Source: UBA6244 sp965140775 (GTDB lineage: Bacteria; Bacteroidota; Bacteroidia; Bacteroidales; F082). Taken from it: a stretch of DNA of 64,000 nucleotides. Location: the NCBI GenBank assembly GCA_965140775.1, contig OZ223471.1, forward strand, positions 496,001 through 560,000, read 5' to 3'. The notes beneath the pieces are model-generated. The model did no database searches. It had not been told where the DNA came from and worked only from the letters and a program-made list of their open reading frames with translations. Both the position numbers and the translations under genes were made by a program. Of the stretch, positions 17,588 through 26,297 are shown in pieces; the first letter of the stretch is position 1, and every line of letters starts with the position of its first letter.

Positions 17588-17639
17588 AAAATACAGGCCT
17601 GTGGCCTTGAAGGTATATGGAGTGTTGCTGCGTTCGCTG

Positions 17640-17987
17640 CTAAATCAATTCAAATTTTACTTTCATATATACCTTTTGACCGGAATAGGGAGCCAGGCTG
17701 GTATCCTTCATTTTTTCAATGGAGTTCACCACGTGGCGGTTCATTCGGGGCGAAACACAGTTGGAAGCATCTACCTTGAGCGACCCGTCGTCCTGAATGA
17801 TCATGCTCACCACAACACAACATTCTGTTTTGTCTTCGATGGCAAATTCGGGATACTCAATATTGGATTTTACCAGCTTAACTACCGAATTTCTTACAGC
17901 TTTGGAAGCAGGAACAGGTTGGCTGGCGAAGGCTGTGGCAGTAACAAACAAACACAGCATAAAAATGGTTGCGATTCTTGATTTCAT
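17640..17987 (-). CDS. Small secreted TonB-C-like protein, paralogue 1
   Basis: A 115-residue protein with a Sec signal peptide (MKSRIATIFMLCLFVTATAFA). The mature ~95 residues read as 'NSVVKLVKSNIEYPEFA...ECCVVVSMIIQDDGSLKVDASNCVSPRMNRHVVNSIEKMK...VYMKVKFEL', the helix-strand-strand-helix-strand order of TonB C-terminal-like domains but without a TonB membrane anchor. It is closely similar to the protein at 18485-18835, on the same strand about 500 bases away. Such free-standing domains are frequent in Bacteroidota envelopes; function unknown. Confidence 0.8.
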   Translation of the reverse strand: MKSRIATIFMLCLFVTATAFASQPVPASKAVRNSVVKLVKSNIEYPEFAIEDKTECCVVVSMIIQDDGSLKVDASNCVSPRMNRHVVNSIEKMKDTSLAPYSGQKVYMKVKFELI

Positions 17988-18259
17988 GACTTTGTATTTT
18001 TTAAAGTTTACATTAATGGTTGCTCTTTACGGATAACCAACCCCGTGCCAAAGTTTTTTATATGTTGTAGTACAGTACTTTATAATACGCATGTGCTTTT
18101 CCCCCATCAAATCGATCTACCTGTTCTGTTCGGCACTGTTACACGATTGTACAAAAACGTACACTTATTATCTGCATGATTAACAATATGTTAAAATGAT
18201 TTTAACGTTTGTGGTTATCACTCATCCGTTCACAAGGAAGACTCATGTATAAATGGAAA

Positions 18260-18284
18260 CTCCTGCCCATTTATTGAGCAGGAG
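18260..18284. other. Hairpin in the 497-base gap between the two secreted-protein paralogues
   Basis: CTCCTGC (18260-18266) pairs with GCAGGAG (18278-18284). It could end transcription of the gene at 18485-18835, but the following T-run is short. Apart from it and probable promoter DNA for the gene at 17640-17987, the gap 17988-18484 shows nothing recognisable. Confidence 0.4.
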
Positions 18285-18484
18285 CCAAATTGATTGCAAA
18301 ATAAATCTTTCGTGTCGTCTTTATCAATATGGGACGACACAGCAATATCAACACCTTATACCGATTATGAATTGAAATGAGCTTTAAGTTCGCTTCACTC
18401 CTGAAACCTCTTCAATTCTATATCGGCATTATACATAAACAGCGTAGTGCTAACTTCAATTTATAGTTGGTATTATATGGTTTG

Positions 18485-18835
18485 TCAAGAAATCAAATCA
18501 AACTTAACCTTCATCAGCACCCGCTGTCCGCTGTATTTTGACAAACTGTCTTCCTTTAGCTTTTGGATGGTGGTGACCACATAATTTTTAAGCTCGGACG
18601 AAACGCTGTTGGAAGCATCCACAAGCAAACTGCCATCGTCCTGGATGATTAAGCTCACCAACACACAACACTCGGTTTGGCTTTTGATGGCAAATTCAGG
18701 ATAAATTAGGCTTTTCTTTACCAATTCTACCACGGAGGTTCTAACGGCTTTGGAGGCCGGAATGGGTTTGGAGGCAAAGGCCGTGGCTGACATGAATAAG
18801 CACAGCATCAGGAAGGTTACGACTCTTGTTTTCAT
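18485..18835 (-). CDS. Small secreted TonB-C-like protein, paralogue 2
   Basis: The start MKTRVVTFLMLCLFMSATAFA is chosen because it gives a signal peptide matching that of paralogue 1; the longer open frame upstream is not similar. The mature protein (116 residues in total) keeps ECCVLVSLIIQDDGSLLVDASNSVS and ends VLMKVKFDL, about two-thirds identical by eye to its neighbour. Each gene has its own promoter-sized upstream region, so they are likely a tandem duplication with separate expression. Role unknown. Confidence 0.8.
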   Translation of the reverse strand: MKTRVVTFLMLCLFMSATAFASKPIPASKAVRTSVVELVKKSLIYPEFAIKSQTECCVLVSLIIQDDGSLLVDASNSVSSELKNYVVTTIQKLKEDSLSKYSGQRVLMKVKFDLIS

Positions 18836-19167
18836 GACTTTAGTATTTTTAGTGTACATTAATGGTTGCATAGCTCCATATCCCAACGGCGTGCCAATTT
18901 CTTTTTCTTGCTGATTTACTGATTGATACAGTTGTCTGCTGCATAAAGCAAAGACCATAACTGTTCGACACCGCACGAAATTTGTACACCTTCGTACACA
19001 TGTTAGCCTTTGATATACAATAAGTTAAAATTATTTTAACCTTTGGGTAATTCACAATAATCATCTGTATAGGAAAGATGGTGGTTAATGCATCTTCACC
19101 TCTCAAAAGAGACATGATAAAAACACCATTGGTTGGTACCGGATTGAATTGTAGGTATCGCCCGGCC

Positions 19168-19223
19168 AACCCCTATCCCTCCCGAAAGATTTCGGGATGA
19201 CCCCAAGGGGAAAGGCGATCAAT
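19168..19223. repeat. 56-bp dispersed repeat, copy 1
   Basis: Almost identical to 19426-19481. It contains the palindrome CCCGAAAGATTTCGGG and ends with CCCCAAGGGG-type pairing. Both copies lie in the ~840-base gap before glnS. A related but rearranged segment lies at about 19275-19330. No gene is seen in this gap. Confidence 0.85.
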
Positions 19224-19425
19224 CCTCGATATATATGACATAATATGTTGATTACTAATAAAATATTGCTCATCACCTTCGGGGAGGTCTCGGATAGTAA
19301 TCGGGAGGAGGGGGGTGACAGATCGGACAGTTTTTCTGATCCTAATATCTGCAGGAAATTAATGTAACCGGATATTTTCATTTTTGAACTGATTCAGAAA
19401 GAACAAAAACCAATGTTGTCCGGTA

Positions 19426-19481
19426 AACCCCTATCCCTCCCGAAAGATTTCGGGATGACCCCAAGGGGAAAGGCGGTCAAT
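19426..19481. repeat. 56-bp dispersed repeat, copy 2
   Basis: Direct repeat of 19168-19223 with one or two differences; see that entry. Confidence 0.85.
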
Positions 19482-19638
19482 TAATGTATTTTATCACCTA
19501 TAATATTGATTTAAAATGACTTGTCACTCATCTAATTGTGAGTGGAATTCTGATGTATCGGGAAGGTGGGACAGCATATCAAACAATTTTCACCTATTAA
19601 CTACTCAAAATAACACATGCACCTATTTATTTTCTCAC

Positions 19639-19646
19639 TAAGTTTG
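19639..19646 (+). promoter_or_regulatory. Probable -7 box of glnS
   Basis: TAAGTTTG fits TAnnTTTG, 33 bases before the ATG. Confidence 0.5.
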
Positions 19647-19678
19647 CACCTCCGTTTCACACGCTATTATACTGAACC

Positions 19679-21364
19679 ATGGAATTTCCTGAAAACGAAA
19701 AAAGACCGCTTAACTTCATCGAATCCATTATCGAAGAAGACCTCAAAAACAACAAAAACGAAGGCCGTGTACACCTGCGCTTTCCACCCGAACCCAACGG
19801 ATATCTGCATATCGGACATGCCAAGTCCATTTGTTTGAATTTTGGTTTGGCCGAAAACTACAATGGTTTGTGCAACCTGCGTTTCGACGACACCAATCCC
19901 GAAAAGGAAGATGTGGAATATGTTGATTCCATCAAAGAAGACATTGAGTGGCTTGGTTTTAAGTGGGATAAGGAACCCTACTATGCTTCGGACTATTTTG
20001 AGCAATTGTATCAGTGGGCCGAAATGCTGATACAACAAGGAAAGGCCTATGTGGACGAGCAACCTCAGGAATTAATCAGTCAGCAACGCGGTGTGCCCAC
20101 CCGTCCCGGAACGGAAAGTCCTTACCGAAACCGTCCGGTGGAAGAAAGTCTGGACCTGTTTCGCCGCATGCGTGCCGGAGAATTTAAAAACGGACAAATG
20201 ATCCTGCGTGCCAAAGTGGACATGAATTCGCCCAACATGCACATGCGCGATCCCATTATGTACCGCATCCTGCATCAGGAACACCACCGCACGGGAAACA
20301 GTTGGTGTATCTATCCCATGTACGATTATGCCCACGGACAATCGGATTATATGGAAGGCATCACCCATTCGGTATGTACACTTGAGTTTGAAATTCACCG
20401 TCCCTTATACGATTGGTTTCTGGATCAGATCATCGATGGCAGTTACCGTCCGCGACAAATTGAATTTGCCCGCCTCAACCTGAGCTACACCGTGATGAGC
20501 AAACGTAAATTGCTCGAATTGGTTCAAAAAGGTTTGGTAACCGGCTGGGACGATCCACGTATGCCCACCATTTCGGGACTTCGCCGCAGGGGATACACCC
20601 CCGAGTCGTTGCGCAATTTTGCCGACCGCATTGGTGTGGCCAAACGCGACAACGTAATCGACGTGGGCGTGTTGGAATTTGCCGTGCGCGAACACCTCAA
20701 CAAAATTACCGACCGCGTGATGGCGGTACTCAATCCCGTTAAGGTGATTATTACCAACTACCCTGAAAATCAATCAGAAAACATGGTGCTCACCAACAAT
20801 CCGGAAGACCCCGAAAGCGAAAGTCATGACGTTCCGTTTAGCCGTGAAATTTACATAGAACAAGATGACTTCATGGAAGATGCCCCCAAGAAGTTTTTCC
20901 GCTTGACTCCCGGAGCCGAAGTTCGCCTCAAAGGAGCCTATATCATTAAATGCGAAGACTTCAAAAAAGACGAGAACAGCAACATCACCGAAATATATTG
21001 TACCTACGATCCCGAATCCAAGAGTGGTGGTGCCGGTTCGCAACGCAAGGTAAAAGGAACCCTCCACTGGGTTTCGGCCAACCACGCCATTGATGCCGAA
21101 GTGCGCATGTACGACCGTCTGTTTTTAGACGAAGATCCGGCCGGACATAAAGACAAGGATTTCAAAGAATTTATCAATCCCGACTCGTTGCAGGTGATTA
21201 CCCACGCCAAACTGGAACCCTGGCTGGGCAAAGCCGGGGCCGGCGACAAATACCAGTTTCAGCGTTTGGGATATTTTGTAGCCGACAAGAGCAGCAAGCC
21301 CGAACATCTCGTTTTCAACCGCACGGTAGGATTAAGAGATAATTGGGCGAAGAATAAGGGATAG
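19679..21364 (+). CDS. glnS: Glutaminyl-tRNA synthetase
   Basis: Charges tRNA-Gln with glutamine in the cytoplasm. Class I signature motifs are present: PPEPNGYLHIGHAKS (HIGH at residues 44-47) and VMSKRKL (KMSKS counterpart near residue 270). The catalytic Rossmann domain is followed by the two beta-barrel anticodon-binding domains, closing with KYQFQRLGYFVADKSSKPEHLVFNRTVGLRD, typical of the family. At 561 residues it is full length. A -7 box and a short leader precede the ATG. The presence of GlnRS rather than only GatCAB is usual for Bacteroidota. It is the last clearly core gene before the cassette-like region. Confidence 0.97.
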   Translation: MEFPENEKRPLNFIESIIEEDLKNNKNEGRVHLRFPPEPNGYLHIGHAKSICLNFGLAENYNGLCNLRFDDTNPEKEDVEYVDSIKEDIEWLGFKWDKEPYYASDYFEQLYQWAEMLIQQGKAYVDEQPQELISQQRGVPTRPGTESPYRNRPVEESLDLFRRMRAGEFKNGQMILRAKVDMNSPNMHMRDPIMYRILHQEHHRTGNSWCIYPMYDYAHGQSDYMEGITHSVCTLEFEIHRPLYDWFLDQIIDGSYRPRQIEFARLNLSYTVMSKRKLLELVQKGLVTGWDDPRMPTISGLRRRGYTPESLRNFADRIGVAKRDNVIDVGVLEFAVREHLNKITDRVMAVLNPVKVIITNYPENQSENMVLTNNPEDPESESHDVPFSREIYIEQDDFMEDAPKKFFRLTPGAEVRLKGAYIIKCEDFKKDENSNITEIYCTYDPESKSGGAGSQRKVKGTLHWVSANHAIDAEVRMYDRLFLDEDPAGHKDKDFKEFINPDSLQVITHAKLEPWLGKAGAGDKYQFQRLGYFVADKSSKPEHLVFNRTVGLRDNWAKNKG

Positions 21365-21426
21365 CGCTTCACGACAGCGTGAGCTGCCTTGGATTATCGA
21401 GGTGAAATAGCCTTCAGGCAATTCAA

Positions 21427-21477
21427 AATCAGCCCATCCACCGGCCAGTTATTGCCTTGGGGGTGGGCTTCTGATTT
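21427..21477 (+). terminator. Probable glnS terminator or hairpin
   Basis: ATCAGCCCATCC pairs with GGGTGGGC..CTGAT around a loop. The T-run after it is weak. The rest of 21478-21661 holds only a palindrome around GACAATTGTC (21549-21558) and no gene. Confidence 0.45.
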
Positions 21478-21661
21478 ATTACAGGTCAACAACCAGACAC
21501 AACCCCAACCAGAGATAACCCGGGTTTAAGGCAATACTTTCCGTGCCCGGACAATTGTCGGGCTCTTCAAATATATGCGTCCGGTTATGGCATCTTAGCG
21601 GTTGTGTGTGATAAGTAAGTGATTGTTTTGGTATGTTTTGTGGTTGATGAATCTAAAAAAT

Positions 21662-21854
21662 GCCTAGCTTTACCACACCAAACTACCGAATATCCATTAC
21701 AATGAAACAAGGGGCTGATTTTAAACGTTTAGAAATAGTTAAAAATGGATATATTCCACGTAATGAGGTATAAAGAAAAGTCGGATGGGGGTTTTGGCGG
21801 AGAGGGTATAAGGGAGATAAATGGTGTTGGTGTGTTTTTATATATTAGTTGGGC
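21662..21854 (+). repeat. attC-like site 0 (193 bp, R1-type) before cassette 1
   Basis: It starts with a degenerate inverse core (GCCTAGC) and ends with GTTGGGC (21848-21854), matching the integron core GTTRRRY. The outer arms pair: CACACCAA near the start is the reverse complement of TTGGTGTG near the end. An inner pair, GAATATCCATT and AATGGATAT, makes a second stem. About 85% identical to 28448-28640, and the second half recurs at 44846-44983. Confidence 0.6.
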
Positions 21855-21877
21855 GTCATTTAGAAAAGATAAATTCA

Positions 21878-22612
21878 ATGAATATAATAAAGAGAATTCT
21901 GATTGTAATTGCTTTTTTCATTTCGTCTAATTCAATTGCAATCTCGACTTTTAATAGTGGTGACACATTGTATGTCTGGGCTCAAAAGGGACTTCAACTA
22001 AGATTAGAGCCGAGTTTTAATTCAGAACCTATCGAGTTAATTGAATTTGGCGAAAGAGTAATTGCTATTGACTCGAAAGAACTTCTCTGGGATGGCAGTA
22101 GACTAGAAGAATCCTATGTAATTGAGATAAAGTCTAAGAAAACTCAGAATAGAACTTATCCTAATTTTAGGCTAAATGGGAATTGGTGCAAGGTGAAATT
22201 TGAAGGCAAGGAGGGTTATGTATTTGATGCATATTTATCAACTCTGAAAACTATTAATTCTGGTGAACGTTGTAAAACCTATTTTGATAAAAATTTCAAA
22301 GTAATCGATACTATCTTATTTAAAGAAACCAAGAAAGGTCATTATAGGGGTATTTCAAGACTTGTTTACGATAAGGGAATACTTTATAATGGAATAAGAG
22401 CTGAAAACTTTGGTTCTGAGACTTTTATTCTTCCCTACTCATTTGAAGAAGCGTATTTAATATTTGTAAATAATTACATAAATAAAGACAATCCATATTA
22501 TAATTTAATAGAATCTGATAGTAAAAGAGTATTTTTTTCAGGCGAAATGGACGAACTAACTATAACGAAAGTAAACGGATATGTAATCATCGAACACGAG
22601 TGGGGTAATTAG
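21878..22612 (+). CDS. Secreted SH3-like protein (cassette 1 cargo)
   Basis: The ATG at 21878 gives the signal peptide MNIIKRILIVIAFFISSNSIAIS and lies 24 bases inside the cassette; an upstream in-frame ATG falls within the attC-like site. The mature start GDTLYVWAQKGLQLRLEPSFNSEPI...IEFGERV and later WCKVKFEGKEGYVFDAYLS match the bacterial SH3 fold (strand, RT-like loop, 'GYV' strand). The C-terminal ~110 residues are not recognised. It is a lone gene, more AT-rich than glnS. Export and ligand binding are likely; function unknown. Confidence 0.75.
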   Translation: MNIIKRILIVIAFFISSNSIAISTFNSGDTLYVWAQKGLQLRLEPSFNSEPIELIEFGERVIAIDSKELLWDGSRLEESYVIEIKSKKTQNRTYPNFRLNGNWCKVKFEGKEGYVFDAYLSTLKTINSGERCKTYFDKNFKVIDTILFKETKKGHYRGISRLVYDKGILYNGIRAENFGSETFILPYSFEEAYLIFVNNYINKDNPYYNLIESDSKRVFFSGEMDELTITKVNGYVIIEHEWGN

Positions 22613-22628
22613 AAATTAAAAAACGAAC

Positions 22629-22758
22629 GCCCAACACCGGCGAATAGTGCATGCCGGAAAAGGTTTCAAAACAAAGTTTAGAAGTGAAAGCAAAATCAAA
22701 AAACAAAACATAAATTTGAAGTAAAATCGGCACGCACCATAGCCGCAATACGTTGTGT
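22629..22758 (+). repeat. attC-like site 1 (130 bp)
   Basis: Inverse core GCCCAAC (22629-22635) is the exact reverse complement of the core that opens cassette 1 (21848). The site ends with GTTGTGT (22752-22758), which opens cassette 2. The arms GGCGAATAGTGCATGCCG and CGGCACGCACCATAGCCGC pair with few mismatches, leaving a ~60-base loop. Confidence 0.75.
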
Positions 22759-22820
22759 GCCATGTAGTAACAAAAAAATAACAATTACATAAGTCTATTT
22801 GATTTTAAAAAAGAGTAACT

Positions 22821-24848
22821 ATGAAATTAAATAAAATAATTTTAGATGAAGAAATATCTTTGCAAAAAGGACTTTCTGAGATTGATCTTGATAGGCTGAC
22901 AAATGTTATTGCTCTAGTTGGAAAGAATGGCTCTGGAAAAACGAGATTCTTAGATTTAATAGAACAGAATATTTTAAGTCTGATTTCTATTAATCGTTTT
23001 TTAGATAATAGCATATCAAATCCACCCAAAATATTAAATAATAGTCTAAATCAACTTTTACCTTTTAAAGAATACCTTTTATCCCAAGAGAAAATTAATA
23101 TTCTAAGTAAAAAGGTTAGTCAAAATTCCCAAGATGAAAATTTAAAATCGCAACTCAATAGTGCCCAAACCCAGTTTAAAATTGTGCAAAGAGAGTATAC
23201 TCAAAAACAAGGGCCTAATGCTCGAAACGAACTTCAAAATATCAACAATCGATTAAATAATATAAATGGGATTATCTCGAAAATTAATCAAAATTATATC
23301 AGAAGAATTAGGCATGAGGATATAAGGCAATTACAAGATGCAATATCTGATAATAAAAATGAACAACATTTATCTTTTGATAGTTTAATTGAAAGTGTTG
23401 CTGAGAATGTTGATTACAATGTAATTACTGCAATAAATAGAAGCTCATTAAACTTTTTAAAAAAATTACCACATCAACTTGCATATGATTTCATGGATTG
23501 TATGGGAGATGCAAATAAATATGAAAAAAGAGTTGCTCATAAAAGGTACAAATTATTAAAGCAACTATGTGCTGATTTTTTAAATAAGGAATTAACATGG
23601 GAACGAAAAAGTAGTGACAAAAAATTGACTGACCAAGGTGTTCAAAGTATTCAATCAGGAGTTTGGAAACTAGATGACAGATTATTTAATTATAATGAAT
23701 TATCTGATGGGGAAAAAACACTTCTGTCTTATATACTTTTATTTTTTCTAATTGAGCAAAATCCAAATTTAACTGTTGGTGAAAGTATTTTAATTATTGA
23801 TGAACCTGAATTACATTTACACCCTGATTCTGAAATAGATTTAATTGATGGTATAAGAAAAACAATTTCTCCAAATGGGCAATTATTTATTGCTACTCAT
23901 TCAATAAATATTCTTTCATCTTTACAATTAGATGAAATTTTTATGGTTAGAAAAGGAAGTATAACACATCCTTCAAGAAAAACTCCAGGCGAATCATTAG
24001 CAGAACTTATGAGTATTGATGAGAGAATAGTTAAATTGAAGGAATTCCTATCATCTGCTTCAGAATGGTCATATGTAAACTTTATGACTCAGTGTTTAAC
24101 AGAACCAGATGTTGTTGCTCATTCTAGTAAAAATGATCCACAATATGTTGCATTTAAAAACACTTTGAACAATAATATTAATCAAAAAACTAATTTACTA
24201 TTGGATTTTGGAGCAGGCAAGGGAAGGTTATTTGAGTTGATTAAAAGTGATACTGAGTTTGATTCAAAATTTCAATATTCAGCACTTGAACCAGAAAAAA
24301 AATATCATAAAGATTTAAAAGCCTTGGGTATCAACAATGTTATTCAATCTTACAAAGAATTATCAGAATCAAAATATGATATTGTTATATTATGTAATGT
24401 ACTACACGAAATTCCTTTAAATGAATGGATTTCAATTTTGAATAAAATCACAAAAGCATTAAAAGAAAATGGGTATTTGTTAATAATAGAAGACAAGTTA
24501 CTACCAAAAGGTGAAAGAATTGGGGAGATTGGGTTCTTAATTTTAGATGATGATTCTCTAATGGAGTTGTTTGGACTAAATCAAATACCAATATCATTTG
24601 TTGATAAATCAAAAGTTGAAAGAATACTTTGTTATGCTATACCTCGAAACCAGATTTCTCAATTAAACAAAAACAAACTTGTTAGTGCATTACAGAAGTT
24701 AGAAATTAATTCTTTAGAAAAAATAAAGGAATTAAGAAAAGAAAACAATAATAATATGGATATTAAACATGGACGTTTAAATGGTTTCTTCTCACAACAA
24801 TATATAAATTCTAGATTGGCAATAGAGTCTTTAATTAATAATGAATAA
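22821..24848 (+). CDS. AAA/ABC-type ATPase fused to a class I methyltransferase domain (cassette 2 cargo)
   Basis: A 675-residue protein. Residues ~1-420 form a RecF/OLD-like ATPase: Walker A VGKNGSGKT (~33-41), a long coiled coil rich in Asn/Gln, signature LSDGEKT (~294), Walker B ILIIDEPELHLHP (~324) and the switch His in FIATHS. Residues ~455-600 look like a SAM-dependent methyltransferase: LLLDFGAGKGRLFEL (motif I, SAM binding), SALEPEKKYHKDL (motif II acidic), YDIVILCNVLHEIP (motif IV). A Lys/Asn-rich tail follows. No toprim nuclease is seen. Single-gene, very AT-rich. ATPases of this shape are common in anti-phage systems, but a methyltransferase partner in one chain is unusual; any defence role is inference. 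Confidence 0.8.
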   Translation: MKLNKIILDEEISLQKGLSEIDLDRLTNVIALVGKNGSGKTRFLDLIEQNILSLISINRFLDNSISNPPKILNNSLNQLLPFKEYLLSQEKINILSKKVSQNSQDENLKSQLNSAQTQFKIVQREYTQKQGPNARNELQNINNRLNNINGIISKINQNYIRRIRHEDIRQLQDAISDNKNEQHLSFDSLIESVAENVDYNVITAINRSSLNFLKKLPHQLAYDFMDCMGDANKYEKRVAHKRYKLLKQLCADFLNKELTWERKSSDKKLTDQGVQSIQSGVWKLDDRLFNYNELSDGEKTLLSYILLFFLIEQNPNLTVGESILIIDEPELHLHPDSEIDLIDGIRKTISPNGQLFIATHSINILSSLQLDEIFMVRKGSITHPSRKTPGESLAELMSIDERIVKLKEFLSSASEWSYVNFMTQCLTEPDVVAHSSKNDPQYVAFKNTLNNNINQKTNLLLDFGAGKGRLFELIKSDTEFDSKFQYSALEPEKKYHKDLKALGINNVIQSYKELSESKYDIVILCNVLHEIPLNEWISILNKITKALKENGYLLIIEDKLLPKGERIGEIGFLILDDDSLMELFGLNQIPISFVDKSKVERILCYAIPRNQISQLNKNKLVSALQKLEINSLEKIKELRKENNNNMDIKHGRLNGFFSQQYINSRLAIESLINNE

Positions 24849-24857
24849 TACACGGAC

Positions 24858-24864
24858 ACACAAC
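24858..24864 (+). repeat. Inverse core of interrupted attC-like site 2
   Basis: ACACAAC is the exact reverse complement of GTTGTGT that opens cassette 2 (22752). The rest of this site lies beyond the IS110-family insertion, at about 26151-26280. Confidence 0.6.
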
Positions 24865-24945
24865 AAAGAACTGAGCTAAAAAACAACAAATTTTTCAATA
24901 CTTTTTCACTTTTTTTTACTGAATAAATGAAGACAGTTTTTAAAC

Positions 24946-25917
24946 CTAAGCCATGTTTAAAACGGATTTGTAGTTTTCGTCATATGGGATTCCGGATTGC
25001 GCAATGGCAAAGGATTGTTTAAGAAGCTTGTTAGAAACTGCTATTAGCGCCAGTTTTTTACTTTTACCTTTGTTGACAATCCTGTTGTAAATATCCCTGC
25101 AGGCCCTGTTATGAATGCTGGCCGTGAAGCTACAAAGAAACAGCAAATTGCGCAGTTTTTGATTTCCCATCTTGCTAATCCTGCTTCGACCATTAACCGA
25201 CGAACCGGATTTCCTGATTATTGGGGTTGTTCCACAATAAGCGCATAAAGCTGCTGCAGAGTCGAAGCGTTTAAAACCATCTGTATGTATAACAAGCATG
25301 GTCGCTGTTTTTCGTCCCAAACCGGGGATAGATTCCAGGTTAGTCAGGAGTTGCCGGTTCTCAACCCGTACTAACTCCACCAATCTTTCATCAAGTTTGG
25401 CCTGTTCCTTTTTTATTTGCATCAAGCTTTTCTTCAACGAGTTAGACACAATCTTACATGGATTGCCCAGTGTTTTTTCACCATGAATTTTGTTTCTTAA
25501 TGCGGTTGACTGTTTGGTGTATTGCTCTTGAAGTCGGGCTATTTGTAGGGCTTCTATTTGATTTTTAGATTGACCCTGCCATAATTTAACTTCATTACCT
25601 TGAGCATACAACCTGATCATTCGGGCATCAGACTTATCGGTCTTTATTTTTGAAAGTTTCATTTGAATGAAACGCTTTACCGACAAGGGGTTCACAATGG
25701 AAACCTTAAAATGTTTTTCAACAAGAAAATAAGCCAATGGAAGGTGATAATAGCCAGTAGCCTCCATGACACAGGTAGTTTGTAGGTTTAAAAATCTGGA
25801 AAATTTCCTGAAACCTTTGACATTGTTTTCAAATTGATAATGATTTTCCTCAGGATCTATCACATCAAAAACATCCTTACTGATGTCGATACCAAAAAAA
25901 GTATTATTTTTATCCAT
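24946..25917 (-). CDS. IS110-family transposase (IS110-group layout)
   Basis: A 323-residue DEDD transposase: FFGIDISKDVFDV (Asp), VMEATGYYHLPLAYFL (Glu), VNPLSVKRFIQMKLSKIKTDKSDARMI (paired Asp), then the transposase_20 domain with ESIPGLGRKTATMLV and the serine-containing SGSSVNGRSRISKMG. It is shorter than and clearly different from the 356-residue transposases at 11979, 14266 and 15851. Here the long non-coding end lies upstream of the gene, as in IS621-type elements whose bridge RNA comes from that end. The frame is intact. Confidence 0.92.
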   Translation of the reverse strand: MDKNNTFFGIDISKDVFDVIDPEENHYQFENNVKGFRKFSRFLNLQTTCVMEATGYYHLPLAYFLVEKHFKVSIVNPLSVKRFIQMKLSKIKTDKSDARMIRLYAQGNEVKLWQGQSKNQIEALQIARLQEQYTKQSTALRNKIHGEKTLGNPCKIVSNSLKKSLMQIKKEQAKLDERLVELVRVENRQLLTNLESIPGLGRKTATMLVIHTDGFKRFDSAAALCAYCGTTPIIRKSGSSVNGRSRISKMGNQKLRNLLFLCSFTASIHNRACRDIYNRIVNKGKSKKLALIAVSNKLLKQSFAIAQSGIPYDENYKSVLNMA

Positions 25918-26150
25918 GAAATTATTATTGTGAAAGAATAATCTGCCTGTGCTTCAACAACTTAAAAACGAGGTCGTAGCCTCATAGAACTGAACGAACT
26001 ACAGCAGAAAAAGAGAGGGGATTATCAATGTTGACGAGGTCCGTGCCTCCATGCATATATTAACCTTAATCCTCTCTTTTGTTCTTTCTGGTTATTAATC
26101 TATAATGATACGATATGTATAGATTTTGTTTCGATTAATTGAATTTGCAA
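25918..26150 (-). ncRNA. Candidate bridge RNA region of the second IS110-family element
   Basis: This non-coding stretch upstream of the transposase contains a strong stem (AAAGAGAGGGGATTA at about 26009-26023 with TAATCCTCTCTTT at about 26067-26079) enclosing a ~43-base loop. That matches the expected stem-loop style of IS110-group bridge RNAs. Guide segments cannot be assigned without the element ends. Confidence 0.4.
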
Positions 26151-26280
26151 ACTTAAGATGTATATAAAAAATAGGCGGATTAGCGGTAAAATTAAGGGGT
26201 TTGACTCGTTTCAAAGTTTGTGCTTAACCGAAAGTTTAGAGCTTCGAAATCGCCTACTTTTCATATACTAACCGTTGTAG
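26151..26280 (+). repeat. Remaining part of attC-like site 2
   Basis: GTATATAAAAAATAGGCG (about 26160) pairs with CGCCTACTTTTCATATAC (about 26251-26268), nearly perfectly, and the site ends with GTTGTAG (26274-26280). Only the inverse core is missing from this side, which fits insertion of the IS between inverse core and stem. Confidence 0.65.
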
Positions 26281-26297
26281 TGCATCTATAGACAGAA

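Larger units (their letters stand above)
24865..26150 (-). mobile_element. Second, unrelated IS110-family element inserted in an attC-like site (approximate bounds)
   Basis: It contains a - strand transposase and a ~230-base structured 5' non-coding end. Bounds are inferred from where the interrupted attC-like arms stop and resume; exact ends cannot be fixed from a single copy. Confidence 0.65.
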
